DNA of 64,000 bases from NCBI GenBank assembly GCA_047967505.1, contig CM106540.1. The stretch is one strand, 5' to 3'. Of the stretch, positions 53,483 through 63,619 are shown piece by piece. Position 1 is the stretch's first letter. Each line of letters begins with the position of its first letter. Source of the DNA: Dipteris shenzhenensis. Taxonomy: Eukaryota; Polypodiophyta; Polypodiopsida; Gleicheniales. Both the position numbers and the translations under genes were made by a program. The notes below the pieces were generated by a model, which worked only from the letters and a program-made list of their open reading frames with translations, was not told where the DNA came from and did no database searches.

Positions 53483-56400
53483 GTATACGCATTATCTCTT
53501 GGAACGTCAATGGGTTCCACTCATCAGGAACCTGTGGCCCCAGGAAGATGGTGCTCATACAGGAGCTCCAGCCAGCCTTGGTGGGAAGGGTAGATGTGCT
53601 CCTATTGCAGGAACACAAGCTTTCGGCTTCTCAGACCAGTATTTGTGGGAAGGTCCTCACAGAACGCTCCCACACCTATACTAGGAACCTTCGATTGGCG
53701 AGCAGGGGAGGAGCGGGGGTGTCTGTACCTCCATCGACGCTTCTCTAGTTCAGCATGTGTGTGGTTTTGGAACTCTGATCCCAAGACGTGCGCTTTGGGT
53801 GGGCTTGAATATTGAGGGATCCCGTATCGGCATCCTCAATATCTATGCCCCGACCGACCTCAGACGGAGAGCCGCTTTTTGGAGCTCTTTGACAGACTTG
53901 TTGCCAGAGATGGATTCTTGGATTGTAGGAGGGGACTTCAACAACCTTGAGACCCTAGAAGATCAGCAGGGACGGGGCCCAGAGTTCCTCGGTATAGCTC
54001 AGGCAGAGCAGGCAGATTGGGACTCCTTCCTGTTCGCAGTGGGAGGTCGGGACAGCTAGAGGGAGCCTTCCTTTCGCAGATGGACAAGGAGTCTGGACTT
54101 CTCTTGGGGTTACACGAGGGAGGGAGGCAGACTTCTGGAGCGGCTGGACCGTTTCTATGTCAGCGATTGGGCGCTTGGCAGAGGTGGAGAGTCAGGAGTG
54201 GTTCCAGGGATGACACTCTCAGACCATGCCCCAGTCATCCTAGTCCTGGACTCAGCCTCTCACTCCTCACCTCCACGCTCATGCCGGATCCCAGACTCCA
54301 TCTACTCCAGAGCAGCGGTTCGCAGCAGGATAGTGGACCTGTGGGAGCAGGATTGGGACCCCATGGGGGATATGGCAGCACAGGTAGCTCAGGCGCTTGC
54401 CGAGTCTAGTCTCATCTGTCAGCATGAGGCGATTCAAGTCAGGCAGCAGTGGTGGGCAAAGGAGAGGGGTCTCAGACAAGATCTCGCCTCGATTCAGCGG
54501 ACGCAGCAGTCTTCTCCAGGCTCTCTGAGGAGCTCAGACGGCAAGAGGTTCGGGCCCGAGCCATGCTAGAGGAGATCACCCAGCGACGCTCAGAGTTCTC
54601 GTTTCATGCTTCCAAGTCCTTCTGGGCTAGGAAAGGCGACAGGATGTGCAGAGAGTTCTTCAGCACTCACGGCCAGAGGTCAGCAGGGGAACAGCTCCAA
54701 TCTCTTAGAGCGCAGGATGGTAGTGTCAGGACAGATCCAGACGAGGTCCGGGACTTGGCGACAGATTTCTACAGATCCCTGTTCCAGCAGAAGCCCCCAG
54801 ACCCTCGTGGCCGCCTATGCAAGGAGGAGGTGTGGAGGTTTACACCGCTGCTCGTGCAGCCTAGCATGAGTGATTCCCTTCTCGCCCCTTTCACCGTGGC
54901 AGAGATGCAGGATGCGGTGAGCACTATTGATGGGCAGAAATGCCCAGGTGAGGATGGCCTCTCCAGAGCTTTCTCCACCACCTTTTGGGAGCAGGTCCAC
55001 CGGCCCTTGCTCGCAGCCTTCTAGCATATCTTCTCCAGCGGACAGATGCCAGAGAGCCTTGCGACAGGCTTGATATGCCTCATCCCCAAAGGGGGGGAAC
55101 GTCAGGAGATCAGACAGTGGCGCCCTATCACCCTCATCCCGACTACCTACAAAATCCTCGCCAAGATGATCAGTAGCCGCATCCGCCCCCTGCTACACGA
55201 CTTGATCCATGACACCCAGACTGGTTTTGTCCAAGATCGCAGCATTTTGGACAACATCTTCACTTTCTCAGAGGCGATGGAGTGGGCCCAACACAGTGGC
55301 CAGCACCTTGCCATACTCCTTCTTGACTTTGAGAAGGCGTACGATAGGGTAGACTGGTCCTTTTTGGAAGGTACACTCTCTCGGTTCGGTTTCCTGGACG
55401 AGTGGATCAGAGGTATTGCTAGCCTCTACAGGTCGACCTCCAACCGGGTTATCATCAGCGGCAGGATGGGGGAGATTCTCACCCTCGAGCGTCCTACCTC
55501 TTCCTATTTTTGCGGAGGCCATGACCCACTTCCTACGAGCCCGTACCACTGGTCTTCGCGGGGTGCGTCTCCCTTTTCGAGACGATGCAGAACTTCTCGA
55601 CTCCGAGTATGCAGACGACACAGCCCTATATGTGCAGGATGACATCGAGTCACTGGAGCGAGTGAGACTGTCCTTAGAGGTTTTTTGCCTAGCCGCTGGG
55701 GCGAAAATCAATTGGCATAAGTCAGTTGGTTTTCTTACGGATCCGGGAGCCAGCTCACAGTGGGGTATTTTCATGGGGTTTTGCTGGATCCCTAGAGGAC
55801 AGACGACACGTTACCTGGGATTCCAGGTAGGCCTGGACATCACGCCGGCTCAGCAGTTCTTACTGCTCCTAGTCTCCATACGACGGAAGCTCAACGTGGG
55901 ATCCAGGCTCGATGAGCGGAGATCGATGCTGCCATTCCTGCAGGTTGGAGGATTCCCATGGTCACCAAACAGCTCTTCCCGGGAGATGAGAGGTGGCTAG
56001 GATAGTTCACACCCCGGGGCATTCCTTTGGTGGTTGCAGGCCTTTTCTCGGACTCCTCAATCCATTTCTTCTCCGTCGCCGATGATAGCCGCCTCGAAAG
56101 CGGAGAGGCCGTGATCGACCCCCAGCTTCCCTGGCAGCGCCTTCGCATCGCAGGGCTGCAAGGAAAAACGTGGCATATAGACCCCCTGATTATGCAGGAC
56201 CAGGACTGGAGACTCTGCATATGGGAGGGCCGTTCCTTGATAGAGGTGGAGTGGGACCCAGGGGAGTGGCGCTGGCCACCATTGGAGACCTCAGAGAACC
56301 CTACCCCCTTCTTCTCTTACAGTGCGCATACTGGTAGGCGTGCTCTTGGGGCTCTCCAGCGCGGGCTATCCACACAGGCACATAGTTGGTATGCCCAAGG

Positions 56401-57148
56401 GATATCTCTGGTCTTTCTTCGCACATTCTGGAAGACTCTTTGGGCAAGCTGGCGGCCGAGGAAGATCTCTTACTTTCTTTGGATGGTGGCACACAAGGGG
56501 CTACCAGTTGGCAGCTAGCTGAGGCAGATGGGGCAGGAGGGGCACTGCCAGATGTGTTTTCAGGAGGAGTCGTCCCTGAAGCACTGCCTTTGGAGCTGTT
56601 CGCATGCGCAGACAGTTTGGAAGGGAGTCATGGGGATCTTAGCGAGGGCTGCACCCGAGCTAGGACCGATCACGTGGGGAGCCATTTGTTGGTGCAGCAC
56701 CAAGATGGGACATCACTTGGCTTCTGAGTTCTCTAGGCAGGATCCAGTCTTCTTCATCACGCAGGCCACCTGGGCATACATGGACAGCTTCCCTTGGCAT
56801 CTGACAGAGACAGATGCAGGAGCGATGACTCGGCACCCAGTGTGGGAGATCATAGGGAGCATTGCGGGCTGGCATATCTGGACTTCCAGATGCGCGCAGA
56901 CCGTAGGAGATCAGGCTTCTTCTGCTACCCAGACCCTAGCAGACATTTGGAGCACGATCATTCACACGCTCAAGAGTCAGTGGGATCAGATTCAGGGGGA
57001 GTCCCGGGTAGGGAAGGAAAAGAGACGGTGCTTCCTTCGCGACTAGGACCACCGAGAGCTGTTCTTCTAGCACTCTGCTCAGAGTCTTCACTGGCATTAC
57101 GCCCCCCCACCGTGGCTGTTTGTCGACTCTCCGATGATTATGCCCTGA
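53479..57148 (+). pseudogene. LINE-3 ORF2: endonuclease / reverse transcriptase
   Basis: ATG 53,479 begins MSIRIISWNVNGFHSSG. Endonuclease motifs LLLQEHKL, GGDFNNLETL and SDHAPVILVL appear in shifting frames (53,479-54,260). RT has LLDFEKAYDRVDW (55,320-55,360) and EYADDTALY (55,605-55,631). The RQGCPLAP loop seen in LINE-1 is deleted near 55,490, and about 0.7 kb equivalent to LINE-1 5,230-4,530 is missing near 55,893. The zinc region reads CQMCFQEESSLKHCLWSC (56,550-56,605). Nonsense codons lie at 54,057, 55,022, 56,003, 56,516 and 57,044; most sit where LINE-1 has Trp or Gln. Confidence 0.9.
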
Positions 57149-57209
57149 GAGGCTTGTAATTAGCATTTTGGCTCCTCGGGCTGTATCCATTTTGTGATTG
57201 CAGCCCGCT

Positions 57210-57221
57210 GGCCTTTAGGCC
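57210..57221 (+). other. LINE-3 3' UTR hairpin
   Basis: GGCC-TTTA-GGCC lies right after GCAGCCCGCT and 51 nt before poly(A). LINE-1 has the same preceding GCAGCCCG and a hairpin with a different stem. The downstream AAGTAATATAA(C/T)TAGCACT is also shared. Confidence 0.6.
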
Positions 57222-57582
57222 CTCTTGTACTCTCGCTTTCAAGTAATATAACTAGCACTACTTTTTGCGTTAAAAAAAAAGAAGACCCAGGAAGGTCCAG
57301 GAGCATGTAGAAGGGACTAGAGCCACCTGGAACTCTAGGGGGGCCACTGAAGGTACATGGCCCTCTAGGGGGCCCATTAAAAATGCCACATCATCATTTT
57401 CCAACAACCACTCTTTTAATTCCTTGGAATGCCTTTGGGCCTAGGGATTAATTACGCTTATGTGCTAGGCACCATGCCGCGTTTAATTACACATTATTAA
57501 GCCCACGCTTGGACTTTTAAAACCAAAGTTGTCACGGTCTTGTAGTACATTAAAGTACTTAGAATTTCACGCCCCCGTGACA

Positions 57583-57594
57583 TTCCCCTCTCTT
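57583..57594 (-). promoter_or_regulatory. Gypsy polypurine tract
   Basis: On the element strand AAGAGAGGGGAA lies directly before the 3' LTR start TGTCAC. This is the expected primer for plus-strand DNA synthesis. Confidence 0.9.
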
Positions 57595-57954
57595 GAAACA
57601 GCAAGCCACAGTTTGCTGCCCCAAAACACAGGAGCGAGCATGAAATATAGCATAAAAGAGTATACAAGAAAGCCGCAGCTATAGTATACAGAGACACTGA
57701 AAATATGGCTAGGAGAGGCATGCATCCATCCATATACACTGCTCAAAATCTATGTGATCCTCGGCGATCAATAGTCAAGATGCATCAATATCATGAAGTC
57801 TCACAGCAGACTGTCAGCTCAGTATCTCGGATGAAACATACAGTGTCATCAAGCGACCTCATGAAATCACAGTGAGCCCGTCTGTACTGAGGGAGTGGAG
57901 GTGCTACCCCCCTCTCGAACACCAGGTAATGCTCCAGACGCTCGCTCTGCTGAA

Positions 57955-59012
57955 CTACCTGTAGGAGCCTGGCGGCTCTAATTGGAAAGCATCAAGGTAA
58001 AGCTGCAATATCCCAGGTGAATCTGCCAGTTCACCTTCCTCCATCCATTTCGCATCAAGTGATGGGTAATTTTGAAATTTTACCAAGTAGCGACGGATAA
58101 CTTTACCCTTGAGCTCTCTATCTCTGTGCGCCAGAATCTGCTCTAGGACCAGAAGTTCATCCTGTTCTTCCACTTCAGGCTGTACCTCGGGAATATCTCC
58201 ATGATATTGCTTTAATAAGCTCACATGAAAGGCATTATGTATCTTCCAATGCGGAGGCAACTTCAGCCTGTAAGCTACCTCGTTTATCTTTTCAGAAACC
58301 TGGAAAGGACCATAGTAACACATGTTCAGCTTTGTGTACAACCTTTCCTTGCCTTTCTTATTTTTCAGCCTTGCCTTCTGAAAATGCAGCAAAACCCAAT
58401 CACCTTCTGTGAATACCAATTCCCTGCGGTGCTTATCTGCTGCTCTTTTCTGCTTGTCCTGACTTCTTTGCAAGGCATATTTGATCTTCTTGTAAGCCTC
58501 TTCAAGGCTCTCCACAAAACGATCAGCTTCGAAGATTTTCTCTTTTGTATGCCAAATGGGAGGTATCTTCCTCGCACCTTCCACTATTTCAAAAGATGCT
58601 TTACATGTGGATGTGTGTACCGTATTATTGTAAGCATATTCCAGCAAAGGCAAATAATGCTCCCATTTGCTTTTGTGGTATGAGACATAGCATTTAAACA
58701 TATCCAAGATGGTAGAGTTTTCCTGCTCCGATTGTCCATCAGACTGAGGGTGAAAAGATAACGAAAAATTCAGCGTAGTGCCCATATTTTCAAACAGCCC
58801 TCTCCAAAAGAGGCTGGTCATCCTCGGATCTCTATCACTGATTATGGATTCAGGCATCCCATGATACTTGAAGACAGACTGCAAAAACAATTTGGCCAAT
58901 AAAAGTATTGCTCCACTGCTGTAATTGTTGCTGTAATTCCCCTATGTCCTGCATATGGAGGAGCATGACTTTCCATTATGACTTTCTGTCGCATCTGATC
59001 AGTGACACAGAG
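57955..59012 (-). pseudogene. Gypsy integrase (partial) and chromodomain
   Basis: Reading from 59,012, the integrase zinc region starts ESHAPPYAGHRGI and reaches EQYFYWP. It then jumps at 58,899 to AKLFLQSVFKYHGMPESIIS, so the CC of HHCC and the first catalytic Asp are lost (about 100 residues). The rest is open for 314 codons: SDRDPRMTS (second Asp), HPQSDGQSEQE (Glu), YNNTVHTSTCKASFE, the GPF-type module YYGPFQVSEKINEVAYRLKL, and a chromodomain with ILAHRDRELKGKVIRRYLVK and KWMEEGEL. Chromodomains direct insertion to marked chromatin in this lineage. The missing core makes it inactive. Confidence 0.88.
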
Positions 59013-59855
59013 TCATCCATGCATCAAAATGAAACCCTCTTTCAACATATAGTGATCATGCCTTTGACCATCAGAAAGCTGATTATAAATAGTTGAAAAA
59101 TCAGCATCATTAACATACTGATTTTTCATCACATCTAACACATTGTTGTAAGCAATGCTCACTGCTGAAACACTGGGTTTCTTGGAGACTGCTTCAGGCT
59201 GTGGTTTCCTGGAAAGTGCATCAGCCACGACATTTTTGTTACCCGGCACATGTACAATTTGAAAATGAAACATTGAGAGGAAGTTAGCCCATCTCATGTG
59301 CTTTTCAGATCATTTTCTCTGCGTGAGAAAATATCTAAGTGACTGATGATCTGTCTGCACATAAAAATCAGCTCCAAGAAGGTAATGTTTCCATGTGGTC
59401 AAAGCATGTATCACTGCTAACATTTCCTTCTCGTATGTCTGCAAGTACAATTCAGCATCTTTGAGAACTCTACTCTCATATGCAACCACTCTGCCATCCT
59501 GCATCAAAGTGCCTCCTATGCTGTTCCCACATGCATCACAAGTTACAGCAAAGGGTTTTGCAAGATTTGGCAAGATAATAACGGGTTCAGAACACAACTT
59601 TTGCTTCAGCTCTTCAAAAGCTGCATTTTCCTTTGGTCCCCACTGAAACGGTACAGCTTTCTTTTGTAAAGCATGCAAGGGAGAAGCAATTTCTGCAAAG
59701 TACTTTATAAACCTCCGATAGTATGAACACAACCCAAGAAAGCTTCTGACTTCATGCAGATTTTTCAAAATTGGCCAACTCCTTATGGCCTCAACTTTTG
59801 CAGGATCCATCTTGACTCCATCCTTAGACACAATAAATCCCGGCAATGGAACCAA
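59013..59855 (-). pseudogene. Gypsy RT C-terminus and RNase H
   Basis: The frame opens straight from the primer-site sequence: PGFIVSKDGVKMDPAKVEAI is the RT thumb, followed by SFLGLCSYYRRFIKYFAEIA. RNase H has TCDACGNSIGGTLMQ (first Asp), YEKEMLAVIHAL (Glu), QTDHQSLRYFL (Asp) and VVADALSRK (last Asp). A TGA near 59,309 separates the two halves (QRK-stop-SEKHMRWANF). All RT catalytic motifs are absent because the N-terminal two thirds are deleted. The annotated Met of the first frame is not a real start. Confidence 0.88.
59837..59854 (-). promoter_or_regulatory. Gypsy primer-binding site, tRNA-Asp-like
   Basis: One base after the 5' LTR end the element strand reads TGGTTCCATTGCCGGGAT. Its complement is laid out like a tRNA 3' end (T-stem CCCGG, 7-nt acceptor strand, discriminator A, CCA) and resembles the tRNA-Asp site used by many gypsy elements (TGGCGCCGTTGCCGGGGA). 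The last bases also encode the first residues of the surviving RT frame, so the deletion joined within or just after the site. Confidence 0.6.
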
Positions 59856-61452
59856 TGGAACCGGCCTCTAATCACTCAGAGGGCAGTGGAACTAAACCTT
59901 TAATCACTTCATCACTTATTTACAGCTCACAAAGCATATATCACAACCATTAACCATTGCATGATCACCATTTGGCATTTACCCATTTGTTCACAAACAA
60001 AACCAATGAAAAAGGGATGGAGGCTAGAATGCCCCTGCTCAACAGACATAGACAAGTGCACCCGATTGGCCCCAAACACTGTGGCGCCCCTTTCGGTATT
60101 TCTTTATATTTCACAGTGAAATGATTACAAGTTGCATCTGGGAGACCTTCCCTGCAACTGAGCACGCAGCCCCAATTCACTAAGCCTTCGCAAGGCTTTC
60201 AAGCATAGAACACCATCACATAAGTGGACTTAACCCATAGGCTCAACCCAAAGGCATTCTCTTTTCCGAGTGCAATTCCATTGGCTGTCTAGATGCAATC
60301 ACACTGCACCCCAGCTGCACTCTCTTTGAGTGGTTTCCAGATGGCATTCACAAAGCTCTTCAAAGCTCCAAAATAAAATCAGCAGAGTACCCAACCAAAG
60401 AATGACTCATGTAGCACTGCCTGGGCACCTGTGAGCCAAGAAAGAGGCGGCACACGAGGCCAACCAATAGCTTATGGCAAAAAGAAATTGCAGTAGCAAA
60501 ATCACAACTCACCAAGCCCTGAAAACTCGAACCAAGTCCTCAATCGCCAAGAGGACATAGTAGCCAATGCCCAATTGCATTCTCAGCCAAAGAGGAGTGC
60601 AAAGGCATGAAGAAAGAGCATTTACAAGAGCCGACCAGCAAGAATTCCACTGAAAAATGCAAAAAGAAGCACTTCTGTCGTGAAGAAATGGGAGTTCTTG
60701 GGCTCAAAAGAAGCGTGCTTCAGAGAGGAATGCATTGAGAAGGTTTTGAAGAAGTTTCATCGTCGGAAAGTCCTCCAAAACTGAGAAAAACCAGTCAACC
60801 AGCGCGTGGGACCACTCGAAATTCAACAGAAAGCTGTAGCTTTGCAAGAGGAGAGGCCCAGGAGGCGGTAGAAGCAAAAAGGTCCAGAAAAAGCCACTTT
60901 TGCAAATTCGACCAGCAAAAGAAGTGCTCAGCTCTGCCCGTTCTACCAAACGCACGGTGGGAAAAGCATATCACTATGAAGGGGAGGCAGAGGGAAACCA
61001 TCGGGCCAAACGGAGGTCGAGGAATCCAAACGGGTGAGGAGTTATGAAGAAAAACGGAATTCAGCTGAAGGAGGCTAAAAAACCAGTCCAAAATCTCAAC
61101 AAAGGGAGAAGATGAGAGAGAAAACCACACATGTGAAGTTTAGAAGGCCCAGGAAGGTCCAAGAATGGCAAAGCATGTAGAAGGCACTAGAGCCACCTGG
61201 AACTCTAGGGGGGCCACTGAAGGTACATGGCCCTCTAGGGGGCCCATTAAAAATGCCACATCATCATTTCCCAACAACCACTCTTTTAATTCCTTGGAAT
61301 GCCTTTGGGCTTAGAGATTAATTACGCTTATGTGCTAGGCACCATGCCGCGTTTAATTACACATTATTAAGCCCACGCTTGGACTTTTAAAACCAAAGTT
61401 GTCACGGTCTTGTAGTACATTAAAGTACTTAGAATTTCACGCCCCCGTGACA
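59856..61452 (-). repeat. Gypsy 5' LTR, intact
   Basis: 1,597 bp, TG...CA ends on the element strand (TGTCACGGGGG to CCGGTTCCA). It supplies the reference for the duplication and the deletion in the other LTR. Confidence 0.93.
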
Positions 61453-61457
61453 CAGGC
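61453..61457. repeat. Gypsy target site duplication, right
   Basis: CAGGC directly after the LTR terminus GTGACA, identical to 50,067-50,071. Confidence 0.92.
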
Positions 61458-61760
61458 CATCTAGGGCTCATGACTCCTAGGATCTACATCTCTTGAAGTC
61501 TCTTAGTCATATGAGATTGTGGAGCTGTGTCAAATGCCTTCCGAAAGTCTAAAAGGCGAGAGTAGACTTTCTAGTGTCTTGAGCTTGCCTCCTCATGTTC
61601 GCGAAGAGCTACGTGTTTACACAGTGTTGCCAGTCATGCCACAAGAGAGAGATCAGCCCTAGCTAAAGACGTGGCTAAATATATCTCCTTGTTCAAAAGG
61701 CCTATGATATGCAAGAGAAACATGACCGTAATGGTTGAAGCAGGATGGATACAAAAAGAA
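61453..61760 (-). pseudogene. Family A/B RT fragment, upstream half
   Basis: On the minus strand about 61,625-61,460 reads TLCKHVALREHEEASSRH, a stop, then KVYSRLLDFRKAFDTAPQSH and MTKRLQEM. LDFRKAFDT is RT motif A with its catalytic Asp. The frame continues in register with the half at 49,870-50,071 if the gypsy element and one CAGGC are ignored. Further upstream the frame is scrambled to about 61,760. Confidence 0.8.
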
Positions 61761-61769
61761 AAAATGTAC

Positions 61770-63230
61770 AAGATGTGCCACATAGGTGATATTGCAAATT
61801 AGCAGTATCTTTTTCTAAAAATCCATGCATATCAATAGATCCACAAAGACAAATACTGTCTCTAACGATCAAATACCTAAATAGTCTTCTTAAAGCAAGT
61901 GTGAGATCGTATATGAAGGATATTTTGAAATCCGCAAAAAGGTCTTTTGATAGTGTACATACAAGTGCAAGGCTTATTGTTCCGACTGCACAAAACCATA
62001 ATTTTAAATCAAATTCCAAGGAAGAATATTTTGCCCAAAGTCAATTAATCAAAGTACAAAGACTTGTGGGGATTAAATACAATGAGATTGATAAAGGAGG
62101 CATTGGTAGAGGCTGCATAACGTCAACTAGACTGGGCAGCGGCCAACCGCAGTGAACCACTAAAATGTAGTGATGAAACTCAAGTATTCATAGAGAAGGA
62201 ACATGGATCTCTACATGGATTCGCCCCCTTGCAATACGATGAGGGTTTCTAATGTTTGGATTCTGTTTGAAGGCTATAAGACTAAGTAGATTTGAAAGGC
62301 ATCGCCAGGGTGTTGTGCGATCCTACCAAAATTTTGCCTAAGTTTCCACTTGCCAATTGATGTAATCCTAGCCTCCTTTTCTCCTTAATCTATTTGAAGT
62401 CTATGTGATCCTAGCCTCCCTTTCTCCTCAATTTATTTGACATGGTGAAGTAGAAGACCTTCCACATCTGGTGGGAGAGGTAAATGGGAAGCTTAAAGGA
62501 TCAAACATGGACGTCCTATTCAGATTCAACTATCTTGCGTCTCGACGAAGCTGTGGTTGGCACTTCAGTAACTCGGTACTTGTCTAATGAGAAGCAACTC
62601 CATTGGCAGGGGCATTTCTACAAATTGACTAGCTTTGTTCATTGCGAGTATCATGGGCATATTGGAGAATGGATGCCCACTCGCATTGCTAGATTGATCC
62701 ACCGCGAAAATGGCCGATTCTGACATGATGCGGTATGGAACCGATAGATATATCCGATGTGGAGGACGAGCCCAAGACCATGAAGGGCTACTGATGGAGC
62801 ACATAGTAGATGGACATGAGGTCTTAGACCTAATCCTAGCATAGATGTTGAACCATGTTGTATGCCCAACTTCCCCCTCGCTTGGAGTACCACCACCATT
62901 GTATCGATACACAAAGCAAGGGAACCCATCGATACTCTGCAAAATACAACACCCTCATGTTTTGCCACACACTAGCCAAGATATAAGGGTCTATACTAGA
63001 GATAGAGATCAGCACCTTCAGAGAGGTATAGGGGCAGTAGATTCAGGGACAGGATGGGCTCCGGGGATAGAACTTCACTCTAAACCGCATCTTCACTCTA
63101 CGAGTCTATGAGATAAGGTACAACTAAAAAAAGTAACTCATATAAGACACTATGGGCTGAGGCAAAGCACTCGCTAGGACCCTTGCTTAGTGCTATACTA
63201 AGAAACTTGTAAGAAAGGAAAAAGGGCAAA
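61770..63230. other. DNA without a recognisable gene
   Basis: Frames at 61,901-62,155 and 62,484-62,723 (plus) and 62,565-62,942 (minus) have no motif that I know. A 28-bp phrase, CTATGTGATCCTAGCCTCCYTTTCTCCT, is loosely repeated near 62,362 and 62,400. Nothing else is visible. Confidence 0.5.
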
Positions 63231-63239
63231 TTTGGTGAA

Positions 63240-63301
63240 GGGACAAAGATGGCAGAAAAGGGGGAGAGGGTAGGAGAGAGAAAGGAGGAGAGAGAAAGGA
63301 G

Positions 63302-63334
<33 letters not shown>

Positions 63335-63400
63335 GAAGAGAGAGAAAAGGGTGAGGGGAAGAGAAAGATAGAGAGTGATTGGGAGAGAGAGTGTAGGCAG
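63240..63400. repeat. (GA)n-rich microsatellite
   Basis: A purine tract with about 13 uninterrupted AG units at 63,306-63,331, surrounded by GAGAGAAAGG words. Long Leu/Ser/Pro frames on the minus strand are artefacts. Confidence 0.9.
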
Positions 63401-63619
63401 CACGTAGGAGGAAGGAGGTGGGAGTATATATGATTAGATGTCACATCAAAAGTGTAAAATAAGGGGTGGATGGGGACATATATAGTCCCTCCACATTTCC
63501 CACCTAAAAGGACTCTAAGGCCTCTAAATTATCCCTTTTTCCCCCCTTCATTACAGTCATCCCTTCCCACAAAAATTTTCCCTCGAAATTTCACATCTCA
63601 GGGCTTTCTGGCTTTCTGG

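Larger units (their letters stand above)
51359..57280 (+). mobile_element. LINE-3: L1-type element inside the gypsy LTR
   Basis: A 5.9 kb plus-strand LINE closely related to LINE-1, ending in nine A residues (57,272-57,280). ORF1 and ORF2 overlap by ATGA. Comparison with the intact LTR shows the insertion replaced about 204 bp of target, and no convincing target duplication is visible. Its 5' C-rich leader is only about 240 bp, so it may be slightly 5'-truncated compared with LINE-1. Several nonsense codons, frameshifts and two deletions in ORF2 show it is dead. Confidence 0.92.
50072..57582 (-). repeat. Gypsy 3' LTR, interrupted
   Basis: The LTR pieces are 50,072-51,358 and 57,281-57,582. 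Relative to the 5' LTR it carries a 204-bp tandem duplication (50,359-50,562 and 50,563-50,766) and lacks the segment equivalent to 60,938-61,141 at the LINE-3 insertion point. Confidence 0.92.
50072..61452 (-). mobile_element. Ty3/gypsy chromodomain element with internal deletion and nested LINE-3
   Basis: Minus-strand element. The 5' LTR is 59,856-61,452, the 3' LTR is 50,072-57,582 (interrupted by LINE-3), and the internal region of only 2.27 kb is 57,583-59,855. LTRs begin TGTCACGGGGGCGTGAAATT and end CCGGTTCCA; CAGGC flanks both sides. Internal order is primer site, end of RT, RNase H, partial integrase, chromodomain, purine tract. Gag, protease and most of RT are missing, joined cleanly just after the primer site. 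The integrase core has a second deletion. Without LINE-3 the element would be about 5.5 kb. Confidence 0.93.

Noticed and set aside
59837-59854. tRNA gene fragment
   Set aside because: Only the 3' end of a tRNA-like sequence is present and it sits exactly at the LTR edge, so it is a primer-binding site.
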